A stretch of DNA of 64,000 nt. Origin: Symbiodinium natans (taxonomy: Eukaryota; Sar; Dinophyceae; Suessiales; Symbiodiniaceae). This document shows, one piece after another, positions 1 to 9,118 of the stretch. The notes beneath the pieces were generated by a model. The model was given only the letters and a program-made list of their open reading frames with translations. It did no database searches and was not told where the DNA came from. A program made the position numbers and the translations under genes. Within the stretch, counting starts at the first letter, position 1; each line of letters begins with the position of its first letter. The DNA lies in contig CAJNDS010002568.1 of assembly GCA_905221605.1 (NCBI GenBank), positions 1 through 64,000 of the forward strand. Reading direction: 5' to 3'.

Positions 1-206
1 AAAGCCCTAAAACCCAACCCTCGCCTGAGGCCTTGAGCCCTGAAGCCCACAAACCCTAACCCCTCTGCCGGTTCTCCCACGACAGAGTGTCAGAGCTGGC
101 TGAGTTTTTGTCGTTTTTGTTCGCGCGAGCTGTGATTTGAACACGCAGGCTCGAATTTCAAGCTGTAGACATCGCTAGCCTTGTGCTAGACTTCTATCAT
201 ACATTT
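1..206. other. 3' flank of unit 1
   Basis: Non-coding sequence downstream of the unit 1 gene. Its equivalents lie at about 11780-11955, 24590-24749 and 43400-43552 (shared stretch 'ctctgccggttctcccacga' in three of the four). It contains short degenerate CCCTAAA-like pieces. No gene is seen. Confidence 0.6.
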
Positions 207-703
207 CTAAACATTGAACGTGTCTCTTTTGGACGACTCATTCACCAAGTCTTGAAATTTGTCTCGGACCACGCTGCTGATCCAATGCACCATGGCACTT
301 CTCACGTGTTCATTCACACGCTCGTAGCCGACGCTTCGTTCGATCGTCGCCTTGACCTTCACCTCATCTCGCGGGTCGAAGGCTTCGGATTCGGCAACGT
401 CAACTTCGCAAAGGGATTGGGTCACTTCGGCGATGCCGGCATCTCCAAGCGACAGCTTCTGCGACAGAGACTGCGTGGCCTCGTAAGGCATCACAAACGT
501 CACCTCCATCTGCATGGTGCAGGCGACATACTGCTCGTAGATCGTCCAAACTCTTCGTAAATATGTGGGCTGGTGCCATGTGTCCAGGATGGCCACCACT
601 TTGCTACTGCGACGCAGGTTTTCCTCAAAAACCTCCTCCAAGTTGTCGCTGCCCGCAGGAGTTCCATCCACTATCAAGCGAAATTGATTGTTCACGAAGA
701 AGC
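207..703 (-). CDS. Unit 1 receptor-like gene, exon 4: C-terminal TIR-like domain
   Basis: This last exon encodes about 164 residues and ends in a stop at 207-209. It begins after an AG|G acceptor at 704-705 and reads FFVNNQFRLIVDG at its start. The key motif is KVVAILDTW..YLRRVWTIYEQY, which resembles the hydrophobic strand plus S-x-W-C-x-x-E element of TIR domains; the Glu would match the catalytic Glu of NADase TIRs. The same block is a recurrent unnamed domain in dinoflagellate proteomes, as I recall it. The TIR assignment is inference from motif pattern, not a profile search. The intron between this exon and exon 3 (704-1255) holds no recognisable gene. Paralogous exons lie at 11956, 24750 and 43553 and are about 90% or more identical. 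Confidence 0.75.
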
Positions 704-1255
704 CTCAACTGCTGCAAGCGTGGCTGTGTATCAAGTTAAGATTCTTCTCTTTCGGCGCTGGGCACAGAATGTGCTAGGCTTGTCAATACCGAGTGACACA
801 TATAGAAAAAGACATCGCGCGGTGGGGCCTGGACCTTCCACATCTGCAAGGCACTTCGCCTTAGCATGTGAACCCCTTGGCTTGGCAAATGGAGCACATT
901 GAAACGGTGTAGAGGCAAAGATCTGGAACACCCAAATCAACAAATGTCCTGGCGTATCACAGTGGATTCTTACATGCTTGGTCACTGATGGCACTGGATG
1001 CTGCAATAGTGTCCTCGTCAAATAAGCTGGAGTCTTGAATAAGCAGTTTGCGCATGCTTGTACGTACAGCAGCTCAGTCATGAGAGTCTGCTCACAAACT
1101 CAAAAAGCAGGGCCAGCTGTCAGCAAAGATCATGTCTCGATCCCCCAAAAGCAACAGCCCACCCACCCACGCCCCGCACATGCACTAACGAAAGCAAACA
1201 AAAAGCAAAAACACATCGCCAACACAATCACAAAAAACCTCGAAATCCCTGTGGC

Positions 1256-1385
1256 CGAGTCGCAACTGCCACAGTGAATACTGCCAACTCCAAGACAGAA
1301 AGTGGTTCTGCTTCTGTCGATGCTGCGGGGGAAGCATGTCCACCAGGGCGCAGCCCAACTTGCCATCCCTTGGGCAGCGGACGTC
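1256..1385 (-). CDS. Unit 1 exon 3b: start of TIR-like domain
   Basis: Encodes DVRCPRDGKLGCALVDML followed by a QNHF-SWSWQYSLWQL block, which looks like the first strand of a TIR-like fold. It is separated from exon 3a only by the telomeric-repeat intron at 1386-1464; in units 2 to 4 the two pieces are one uninterrupted exon. The 3' end is less certain. A GC donor at 1255-1254 gives phase 1, matching exon 4, whereas the sequence beyond it diverges from the other units, which continue for about 15 residues more. A GT donor near 1238 would give the wrong phase. Confidence 0.6.
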
Positions 1386-1464
1386 CTGGCCGTTTAGGGT
1401 TTAGGGTTTAGGGTTTAGGGTTTAGGGTTTAGGGTTTAGGGTTTAGGGTTTAGGGTTTAGGGTC
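1386..1464 (-). other. Telomeric-repeat intron inserted in exon 3 of unit 1
   Basis: Ten 7-bp telomeric repeats (70 bp, 1392-1461) interrupt an exon that is continuous in units 2, 3 and 4. The insert is flanked by a 9-bp direct repeat GTCCTGGCC (1383-1391 and 1462-1470). On the coding strand both copies read GGCCAG|GAC. The first copy can therefore serve as a GA donor and the second as an AG|G acceptor, and removing 79 bp restores the uninterrupted reading frame (LGQ|DVRCP). Seen directly: the array, the duplication and the empty paralogous sites. Splicing is inferred; GA-AG introns are known in dinoflagellates. Confidence 0.8.
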
Positions 1465-1698
1465 CTGGCCGAGCTTGTGGTCCCTGCACCAGAAAAGGTC
1501 CTTCAACTCGAGGAAGGTTGGATCCACTTCTCGCGACTTCTCCTGCGCCAGCTGCACGAACTCTTGGAGCAGGTAGGCCAGGCTGACACCTGCGTGCTGA
1601 CTGTGGCGAGCGCGTATCTCCTTGGCCTCTTGTTCAACGTCATTTGGGCTCCATCCGAGGCTGCCAAGCTGAACAGAAAACTCTTGGACCGTGTCCTC
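1465..1698 (-). CDS. Unit 1 exon 3a: juxtamembrane helical region
   Basis: Seventy-eight codons beginning EDTVQEF and ending DHKLGQ. The acceptor GCCAG|GAGGAC at its 5' end is conserved in all four units. The stretch with LLQEFVQLAQEKSREVDP is probably helical and links the membrane segment to the TIR-like domain. The intron upstream (1699-1991) holds two telomeric arrays in opposite orientations: CCCTAAA at 1722-1758 and TTTAGGG at 1869-1940. Confidence 0.72.
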
Positions 1699-1991
1699 CT
1701 GGCTTGATGCTTGGGGAAGCACCCTAAACCCTAAACCCTAAACCCTAAACCCTAAACCCAAAAAATAAAAATGATTTCCAAGCATCGGAAACACCAAAGA
1801 TGACATGCGACTAACATGGCAGGGCTTTCAACAGGAAGGGCCACCATGACAACGGCTGAAGTACCGCAGGGTTTAGGGTTTAGGGTTTAGGGTTTAGGGT
1901 TTAGGGTTTAGGGTTTAGGGTTTAGGGTTTAGGGTTCAGGGTTTAAGGTTTTTAAAACCCATTGCCCAACCAGGGGAGGGTGACCGCTGGC
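1699..1991. repeat. Intron with two oppositely oriented telomeric arrays
   Basis: The intron between exons 2 and 3a of unit 1. It holds about five CCCTAAA heptamers at 1722-1758 and about ten TTTAGGG heptamers at 1869-1940. Between them lies a sequence related to the paralogous introns ('ccatgacaacggct'). The other units have only short degenerate TTTAGGG pieces here, so the arrays expanded or were inserted in unit 1. Confidence 0.7.
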
Positions 1992-2176
1992 CTGTTCATC
2001 CCAGAGGGCTTCGTCCATGTGCTGCAGCAGCTTTTGCATCCGATCCCCACGCTTTTGGTTCTCGAAGAGCTTCTTTTTCTTGTGTCTCCGATGTAGAACC
2101 CAAAGCAAAGTCCCCAGGACCAGCAAACCCGCGGCCGCTAAAGGCAACTGGAACGAAGGAAAGTAGAACCACCTGC
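1992..2176 (-). CDS. Unit 1 exon 2: transmembrane helix and stop-transfer
   Basis: Starts after a conserved CTAAG|GC acceptor in phase 1 and encodes 61 codons. A hydrophobic run LPLAAAGLLVLGTLLWVL is followed at once by HRRHKKKK, a classic single-pass helix with positive cytoplasmic flank. An amphipathic segment ending MDEALWDEQ follows. A GC donor after ...GAACAG gives phase 0, which fits the exon 3 acceptor. Reading on past this donor reaches a stop soon after, consistent with intron. This exon ties the BspA-type ectodomain to the TIR-like exons in one gene. Confidence 0.72.
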
Positions 2177-2706
2177 CTTAGCCATATGGCCGCTCTAAAC
2201 CCTAAACCCTAAACCCAAAACCCCAAAACCTAAACGCTCTCTTGGGCCTGAAAAAACTCAAACTTGGCAAAGGCCGTTTAGACACTCCAATGGAGGTTCG
2301 TAACCCCATTAACCCTAAACCCTAAACCCTCAACCCTAAACCCTAAGCCCGAAACCTTAAACCCTAACCTTTTAAACCCTAAACAATAAACCACAAACAT
2401 TCTTGACGCGCACGTGCGTGGGCGCGCGTGCCCGCGTAGTAGAGGCCTTGGAGCTCGGGCCTAAGAAGCTTGGAGATGCCTGAAACGCTTAGAGGCCCTG
2501 CTGGCTGGAGCCCCTTCAGGGTCGGGAGGTCCTTGCGCTGTGGGTTTAGGGTTTTGGGTTTTGGGTTTAGGGTTTGGGGTTTGGGGGTTGGGGTTCAGGG
2601 TTCAGGGTTCAGGGTTTAGGGTGCAGGGTTCAGGGTTTAGGGTTTAGGTCCGACTGTTCCGAAGAAAGCGGCCCCGCGAAGCGGTCACATGCAACTTCAA
2701 CAAATC
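2177..2706. other. Unit 1 intron 1 with degenerate telomeric repeats
   Basis: Between exons 1b and 2. It holds short CCCTAAA arrays (2194-2220, about 2312-2390) and a degenerate GGGTTTAGGG/GGGTTCAGG tract (about 2541-2648). No coding sequence is seen. Confidence 0.6.
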
Positions 2707-2782
2707 TCAAAGGTTTTGGTGAGGCACAGGTGTTGTCCTGCAAGAAGAACGGAAAGTTGCAAGCCTTGCAGGTACCCGCTTC
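2707..2782 (-). CDS. Unit 1 exon 1b: end of the Cys-rich region
   Basis: Encodes the last Cys-rich motif (CKACNFPFFLQDNTC) in a frame that is out of phase with exon 1a unless the 107-bp element at 2783-2889 is removed. A GA donor (TTGA|GATTTG) at the 3' end gives phase 1, as needed by exon 2. The exact donor is a prediction; the paralogous donor in units 2 and 4 is GT. Confidence 0.6.
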
Positions 2783-2889
2783 CTTACTGGCCCAAACCCA
2801 AGGAAACAAAAGTTGAAACTTTCAGAATAAACTACCTTACTATTGGAAGCCCAAAAGTTGAAAAGTTGGGTTTTGAGCCAGTAAGATTC
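2783..2889 (-). mobile_element. Introner-like inverted-repeat element in unit 1 exon 1
   Basis: A roughly 102-bp insert absent from units 2, 3 and 4. Its ends are inverted repeats (CTTACTGGCCCAAA... and ...TTTGAGCCAGTAAG), and it is flanked by an imperfect 5-bp duplication, GCTTC at 2778-2782 and GATTC at 2885-2889. On the coding strand exon 1a ends TCA, the intron would run from GAATC to GTAAG, and the exon resumes GAAGC. This is a GA-AG|G intron of 107 bp whose removal exactly restores the frame seen in the paralogs. This matches the known pattern of introner elements, in which the target duplication supplies a splice site. Confidence 0.78.
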
Positions 2890-5800
2890 TGAGTACTCTC
2901 TTGGAGGGCATCTTTGGCATTTGCTTCGATTGGCATTGGGCACCTGTCCTGGGGCACAGAGGTTGCATCTCTCGTCCCCAGCTTTGGCATAGCGACCTGC
3001 GCCACACATCTGACAAGTTTCGTCTCGAGGTTCGGTGCCATCGGGACACGAGATGCAAGCCAGATCTCCAGTGGGGCCAGCCTTTGGTATCGAAGCCGGG
3101 TCTGAGCACTTGCAGCAACTTGCTTCCGTCACCGGTGATGCCAACGATGCACCTTGCATCCGCCGTGTCGTGCCATCGCGGCAAGAGAATGTCTGGCAGG
3201 ACGGCTTCAGATATGCCAGGCTCCGAACAGCGTCATGCTTCTGGGATCTTCCAGGCATCTTACTATGCAGCGAGCAGCGGCCAGAATCTTCAAGCAAGAA
3301 GGCCGAACAATTCTCAGACGCCGTGCACATTGATACACAATCTGGGAACCCGGAAGCTGAGAAAAAGGCCCCTTCCGCTATCCAGCCGTCCTTTCCCAGA
3401 TCTATGAAACCCGAGTTCAGAGGAGAGCATTTCTCATGCACGCATGCGAGACTTGGGTCGAGGCAAGGACAGGCAGCACAGGCTTCGAAAGCAAAAGACC
3501 AAGCTTGGAAATCCAGCTCGATCGGGCACCCCAGTGCCTGTGAAGTGCGACCTTGCACACACTTCGTCATGCCAGAACCATCCCAAGGCCTCGTCATGTG
3601 GTTCCAGTTCTGCAATCCTGAAAGGTTCCAGCTGGACAAAGGTCGGTTGAATCTCATGGCAGCAGCAAACATACTGTCCATGTCCTTGACAGACGACGTG
3701 TCCCAAAAGCCAAGACCATGATCAAACGAGCTTGCTCCCATGAACATCTTGTGCATATTTGTGACGACTGACACGTTCCAGGAGCCAATGGGCATGTTGA
3801 AAGACTGGGCCCCGTAGAACATGTAGCTCATGTCCTGTACTGCGGATGTATCCCATGACCCAATGTCTTGATTGAACTCCTCCGCATTGTAGAACATGGC
3901 CTTCATATCTTTGACGCCTGACACATTCCAAGAGCCAATGGGCTTGTTAAACGACCTGGCTCCGAAGAACATGTGTCTCATGTTCCCCGCTGCAGATGTA
4001 TCCCATGACCCAATGTCTTGATTGAACTCCTCAGCAATGTAGAACATGGACTTCATATCTTTGACGCCGGACACGTTCCAAGAGCCAATGCGCGTGTTAA
4101 ACGACCTGGCCCCGAAGAACATGCGACTCATGTTCCCCGCTGCGGATGTATCCCATGACCCAATGTCTTGATTGAACGCCTCAGCATTGTAGAACATGGA
4201 CTTCATATCCTTGACGCCGGACACGTTCCAGGAGCCAATGGGCATGTTGAAAGACTGGGACCCGTAGAACATGTAACTCATATCCCGCACTGCCGATGTA
4301 TCCCATGACCCAATGTCTTGATTGAACTCCTCAGCATTGCAGAACATGGCCTTCATATCTTTGACGCCAGACACGTTCCAGGAGCCAATGGGCATGTTGA
4401 AAGAATGGGACCCGTAGAACATGTAACTCATATTCCGCACTGCCGATGTATCCCATGCCCTAATGTCTCGATTGAACACCGCCGCGTTGTAGAACATGGA
4501 CTTCATATCATTGACGCCGGACACGTTCCAGGAGCCAATGGGCCTGTTGAATGAACTGGCCCCGAGGAACATGAAACTCATGTTCCGCACTGCCGATGTA
4601 TCCCATGAACCAATGTCTTGATTGAACTCCGCAGCGTTGTAGAACATGGCCTTCATATCTTTGACACCGGACACGTTCCAGGAGCCAATGGGCATGTTGA
4701 AAGACTGGGACCCGTAGAACATACAACTCATGTCCCGCACTGCCGATGTGTCCCATGACCCAATGTCTTGATTGAACTCCGCAGCGTTGTAAAACATGTG
4801 CTCCATATCTTTGACGCCGGACACGTTCCAGGAGCCAATGGGCAGTTTGAAAGAATGGGACCCGTAGAACATGTAGCTCATATCCCGCACTGCCGATGTA
4901 TCCCATGACCCAAGGTCTTGATTGAACTCCGCAGCGTTGTAAAACATGGACTTCATATCTTTGACGCAAGACACGTTCCAGGAGCCAATGGGCTTGTTAA
5001 ACGACTTGGCTCCGAAGAACATGTGTCTCATGTCCTGGGCTGCAGATGTATCCCAGGACCCAATGTCTTGATTGAACTCCTCAGCAATGTAGAACATGGA
5101 CTTCATATCATTGACGCCGGACACGTTCCAGGAGCCAATGGGCCTGTTGAATGAACTGGCCCCGAGGAACATGAAACTCATGTTCCGCACTGCCGATGTA
5201 TCCCATGAACCAATGTCTTGATTGAACTCCGCAGCGTTGTAGAACATGGCCTTCATATCTTTGACACCGGACACGTTCCAGGAGCCAATGGGCATGTTGA
5301 AAGACTGGGACCCGTAGAACATACAACTCATGTCCCGCACTGCCGATGTGTCCCATGACCCAATGTCTTGATTGAACTCCGCAGCGTTGTAAAACATGTG
5401 CTCCATATCTTTGACGCCGGACACGTTCCAGGAGCCAATGGGCAGTTTGAAAGAATGGGACCCGTAGAACATGTAGCTCATATCCCGCACTGCCGATGTA
5501 TCCCATGACCCAAGGTCTTGATTGAACTCCGCAGCGTTGTAAAACATGGACTTCATATCTTTGACGCAAGACACGTTCCAGGAGCCAATGGGCCTGTTAA
5601 ACGACTTGGCTCCGAAGAACATGTGTCTCATGTCCTGGGCTGCAGATGTATCCCAGGACCCAATGTCTTGATTGAAGTCCGCAGCGTGGTAGAACATGGA
5701 CTTCATATCTTTGACGCAGGACACGTTCCAGGAGCCAATGGGCGTGTTGAAAGAATGGGACCCGTAGAACATGTAGCTCATATCGCGCACTGCCGATGTA

Positions 5801-7248
5801 TCCCATGACCCAACGTCTTGATTGAACTCCGCAGCGTTGTAGAACATGGACTGCGTATCTTTGACGCCGGACACGTTCCAGGAGCCAATGGGCTGGTCAA
5901 ACGACGTGGCTCCGCAGAACATGTGTGTCATGTTCCCCGCTGCGGATGTATCCCATGACCCAATGTCTTGATTGAAGTCCGCAGCGTGGTAGAACATGTA
6001 CTCCATATCTTTGGCGTTGGACACGTTCCAAGAGCCAATGGGCTCGTTAAACGACGTGGCTCCGAAGAACATGTAGCTCATATCCCGCACTGCTGATGTA
6101 TCCCATGACCCAAGGTCTTGATTGAACTCCGCAGCGTTGTAAAACATGGACTTCATATCTTTGACGCAAGACACGTTCCAGGAGCCAATGGGCCTGTTAA
6201 ACGACTTGGCTCCGAAGAACATGTGTCTCATGTCCTGGGCTGCAGATGTATCCCAGGACCCAATGTCTTGATTGAAGTCCGCAGCGTGGTAGAACATGGA
6301 CTTCATATCTTTGACGCAGGACACGTTCCAGGAGCCAATGGGCGTGTTGAAAGAATGGGACCCGTAGAACATGTAGCTCATATCGCGCACTGCCGATGTA
6401 TCCCATGACCCAACGTCTTGATTGAACTCCGCAGCGTTGTAGAACATGGACTGCGTATCTTTGACGCCGGACACGTTCCAGGAGCCAATGGGCTGGTCAA
6501 ACGACGTGGCTCCGCAGAACATGTGTGTCATGTTCCCCGCTGCGGATGTATCCCATGACCCAATGTCTTGATTGAAGTCCGCAGCGTGGTAGAACATGTA
6601 CTCCATGTCTTTGACGTTGGACACGTTCCAAGAGCCAATGGGCTCGTTAAACGACGTGGCTCCGAAGAACATGTAACTCATGTCCTGTACTGCGGATGTG
6701 TCCCATGACCCTATGTCTTGGTTGAACTCCGCATCGTTGTAGAACATGGACTTCATGTATTTGACGCCGGAAACATTCCAAGAGCCAATGGGTTTGTTAA
6801 ACGACTTGGCTCCGAAGAACATGTGTCTCATGTCCTGTGCTGCAGATGTATCCCAGGACCCAATGTCTTGATTGAACTCCGCAGCGTTGTAGAACATGGC
6901 CTTCATATCTTGGACAGCAGACACGTTCCAAGAGCCGATGGGCCTGTTGAACGACCTGGCCCCGTAGAACATGAAGCTCATGTCTTTGACGCTGGAAGTA
7001 TCCCAGGCACTGATGTCTTCATTGAAGTCCAGGTCTCGAAGCAGAGCGCTCATGTTGGTGATGGCTGAGACGTTCCATTGCTCCGGGCTGCCATACCGCA
7101 AGCTCAGCTGAAGCTTGGCATCTGCGTCGTTCCAGCGCACAAGAGCATCCCTCAGCTCTTCTCGAGTGGTGAACGAGTGAGACGTGGTTGCCGTGCTCTG
7201 CTGGACTGAGAAGTGGCAGAAGCATAACAGCCCCCATGGAAAGCGCAT
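2890..7248 (-). CDS. Unit 1 exon 1a: signal peptide and long BspA/DUF285 repeat ectodomain
   Basis: 1453 codons. I chose the start at 7246-7248 ([13 protein letters not shown]) because it is shared with units 2 and 3; the open frame upstream lies in an inserted inverted-repeat element. Residues 1-20 look like a signal peptide. About 43 repeats of 25 residues follow, alternating [18 protein letters not shown] and [17 protein letters not shown], the BspA-family surface-protein repeat (DUF285). A PAN/apple-like segment (GYIDLGKDGWIAEGAFF...C...[12 protein letters not shown]) and Cys-rich Ephrin_rec_like motifs (GAGRYAKAGDERCNLC) come next. The protein should be secreted or a membrane ectodomain; a ligand cannot be inferred. 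With all predicted exons unit 1 would encode about 1826 residues. Confidence 0.85.
4508..6717 (-). repeat. Higher-order 600-bp duplications within the BspA repeat region
   Basis: The basic DNA period is 150 bp (two 25-residue repeats). On top of this, 4508-5107 is repeated nearly exactly as 5108-5707, and 5518-6117 as 6118-6717, a 600-bp higher-order unit. Near identity at synonymous sites points to recent unequal crossover or conversion. It explains why unit 1 has by far the longest ectodomain. Confidence 0.85.
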
Positions 7249-7301
7249 CCCAAACGGAATAGTATACAATGGTGTACTCAAATATAGCATGGTTTTTTTT
7301 C

Positions 7302-7411
7302 TATACCCAAAGGGTACCTCTATAGTATATACTTGGGCCTTAAAGGGATTCCTATATAGTAGCTTTAGGGCCCAAGTATATACTATACAGGTACATGGAT
7401 CCTTTGGGATA
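7302..7411. mobile_element. Small palindromic element upstream of unit 1 gene
   Basis: About 110 bp absent from the paralogous 5' flanks at 16760-16830 and 48030-48080. The two halves are imperfect inverted copies (TATACCCAAAGG... and ...CCTTTGGGATA) with a near-perfect inner pair TAGTATATACTTGGGCC and GGCCCAAGTATATACTA. It lacks coding capacity, so a MITE is the simplest reading. The target duplication may be TA, but this is not certain. Confidence 0.6.
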
Positions 7412-7478
7412 GTGTAGCATGCCATCTAAATGTCAAGGCACCAGCTTGGAAGGACCCAAATGGCTGAAGAGCGAGGGG

Positions 7479-7559
7479 GTTTAGGGTTTAGGGTTTAGGG
7501 TTTAGGGTTTAGGGTTTAGGGTTTAGGGTTTAGGGTTTAGGGTTTAGGGTTTAGGGTTT
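7479..7559 (+). repeat. TTTAGGG telomeric-type array
   Basis: About eleven perfect heptamers. The paralogous site near 39430 has only 'tgcaaac' between the same flanks (gagcgagg and tggcgtgacc). Here the array replaced about 7 bp without a target duplication. Confidence 0.9.
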
Positions 7560-9023
7560 GGCGTGACCGGCGTGCATGCTTTTTTCTATGTAGTATTATT
7601 TGTTCAGGGACCCTAAGACCCAAAACAGAGTTAAAGCATCCTTGCACTATAGTCGACAGTGTGAGATTCGGATGACAAACGCTAGGGCTGCCATGGGCCC
7701 GACAGCAAGCCCTGAACCTAAACTAAAGTCTAAACAGTCTGAAGCCCTCAACCCGTTACAAACCCTTAGAACCTTCAAAGCCCTCAAAGCTAAAACCCTT
7801 AAACCTCCATCAAGTTGCAGATTGCAGCTGCCTCTTTTTTCTCAAAAAGCTTGAGGTCGCCACTTCCTCCGAGGAGAATCGAAGCTGCCCGGGTGAGGGG
7901 TGAGACACGCCGAAGCCACGGAGCAGAGTTTAGGCTTTACAGGGATTGTGGGGCGATTTAAGGGTCTTGTTTTTTTTTCCTTTCCTGCGCAGGGGGGGGG
8001 GGGAGCGTTTGCTAGGGGGAAGGGATTAGGCTTTAGAGGGGTTGTGGGGGGGTTTGAGGACAACACCTCAGGAGATGGCTGGGGTCGGTTGAGGCCCTGC
8101 TGAACACAACCTAGACCCCGCAAGCAGAGTTGAAGGTGTAGTCTAGGGTTTCGGCTCTCACGCAGACGCAGGCAAGGCTCCGGTAGTCTAGGGTTTGGGG
8201 CTCATAGGTTTAGGGTAGGAGGGAGTCCTTGATGCTTTCAGGAGCTGGGCCCTAACCCATCATGAACCCAAACCCCGTATGTAACAAGTCTTCTAAGTCC
8301 GTCAAGGCCCTCAGTATAGTGCCTGACCTGCCTTATACGAACTGCATGGTGCTTGCAGATGATACTGGCTTCTACATGAACCCCCCCCCACCCTCTACTC
8401 GGACTCTAGGGCAACTCTGAAGCCGCCACTTGCCTAAAAGCAGCTCAGGCGAAGCTGGTCGAGGGGGGGCCGTCAGTGTGCTCCTGCAACTTGCGGCCTT
8501 CGCAGGACTTCAACTTGCTGAGAGGTCTGAGGCTGAGAATAAACCTTCAACCCAAAAGTCTAAAGCTTTTCAATCTGAATCCGGTGTTTACGTAACCTGA
8601 AGCACCTCAACCGGCTAAACCAAATCGGTTCCTGTCCTTGGGATGGCTTGGCAGTGTGCTGAGTTGGGGCCCGGGAGCTCAGGGTACGGGACGGGGGGCA
8701 GAAACTGCATTGCACCAAGACCTTCTGAGGCCATCGCAAGGCTTTGTTTGTTTCGACCGAACACTCAGATGACATTGTCCACTAACTTATTGTTCGCTTG
8801 CAGAGAGAACGCCCCAAAGAGCATTCCATCGTTCAACCACCAGCCCCACAATTTGACTGCGGTTCGAACTCGGCCTCTCAGAATACGGGCCATTTTTTAT
8901 GTAACTTACCGTAACTGACCCTGTCTCTTAAACCTGAACCCGAACCGTGCATGCCTTTGGCTCCGCCTCTCAAAAAGGGGTTAGGGTTTTTAGGGTAAGC
9001 TTGTGAAGTTTCTCAGGCTGGGC

Positions 9024-9118
<95 letters not shown>

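Noticed and set aside
3720-7000. Regular 150-bp repeats as a possible CRISPR or satellite array
   Set aside because: The repeats encode the 25-residue BspA motif in frame and have no spacers.
7249-7425. N-terminal extension of the unit 1 ectodomain (59 codons)
   Set aside because: It lies in an inserted palindromic element; the other units start at MRF/MRL with a signal peptide.
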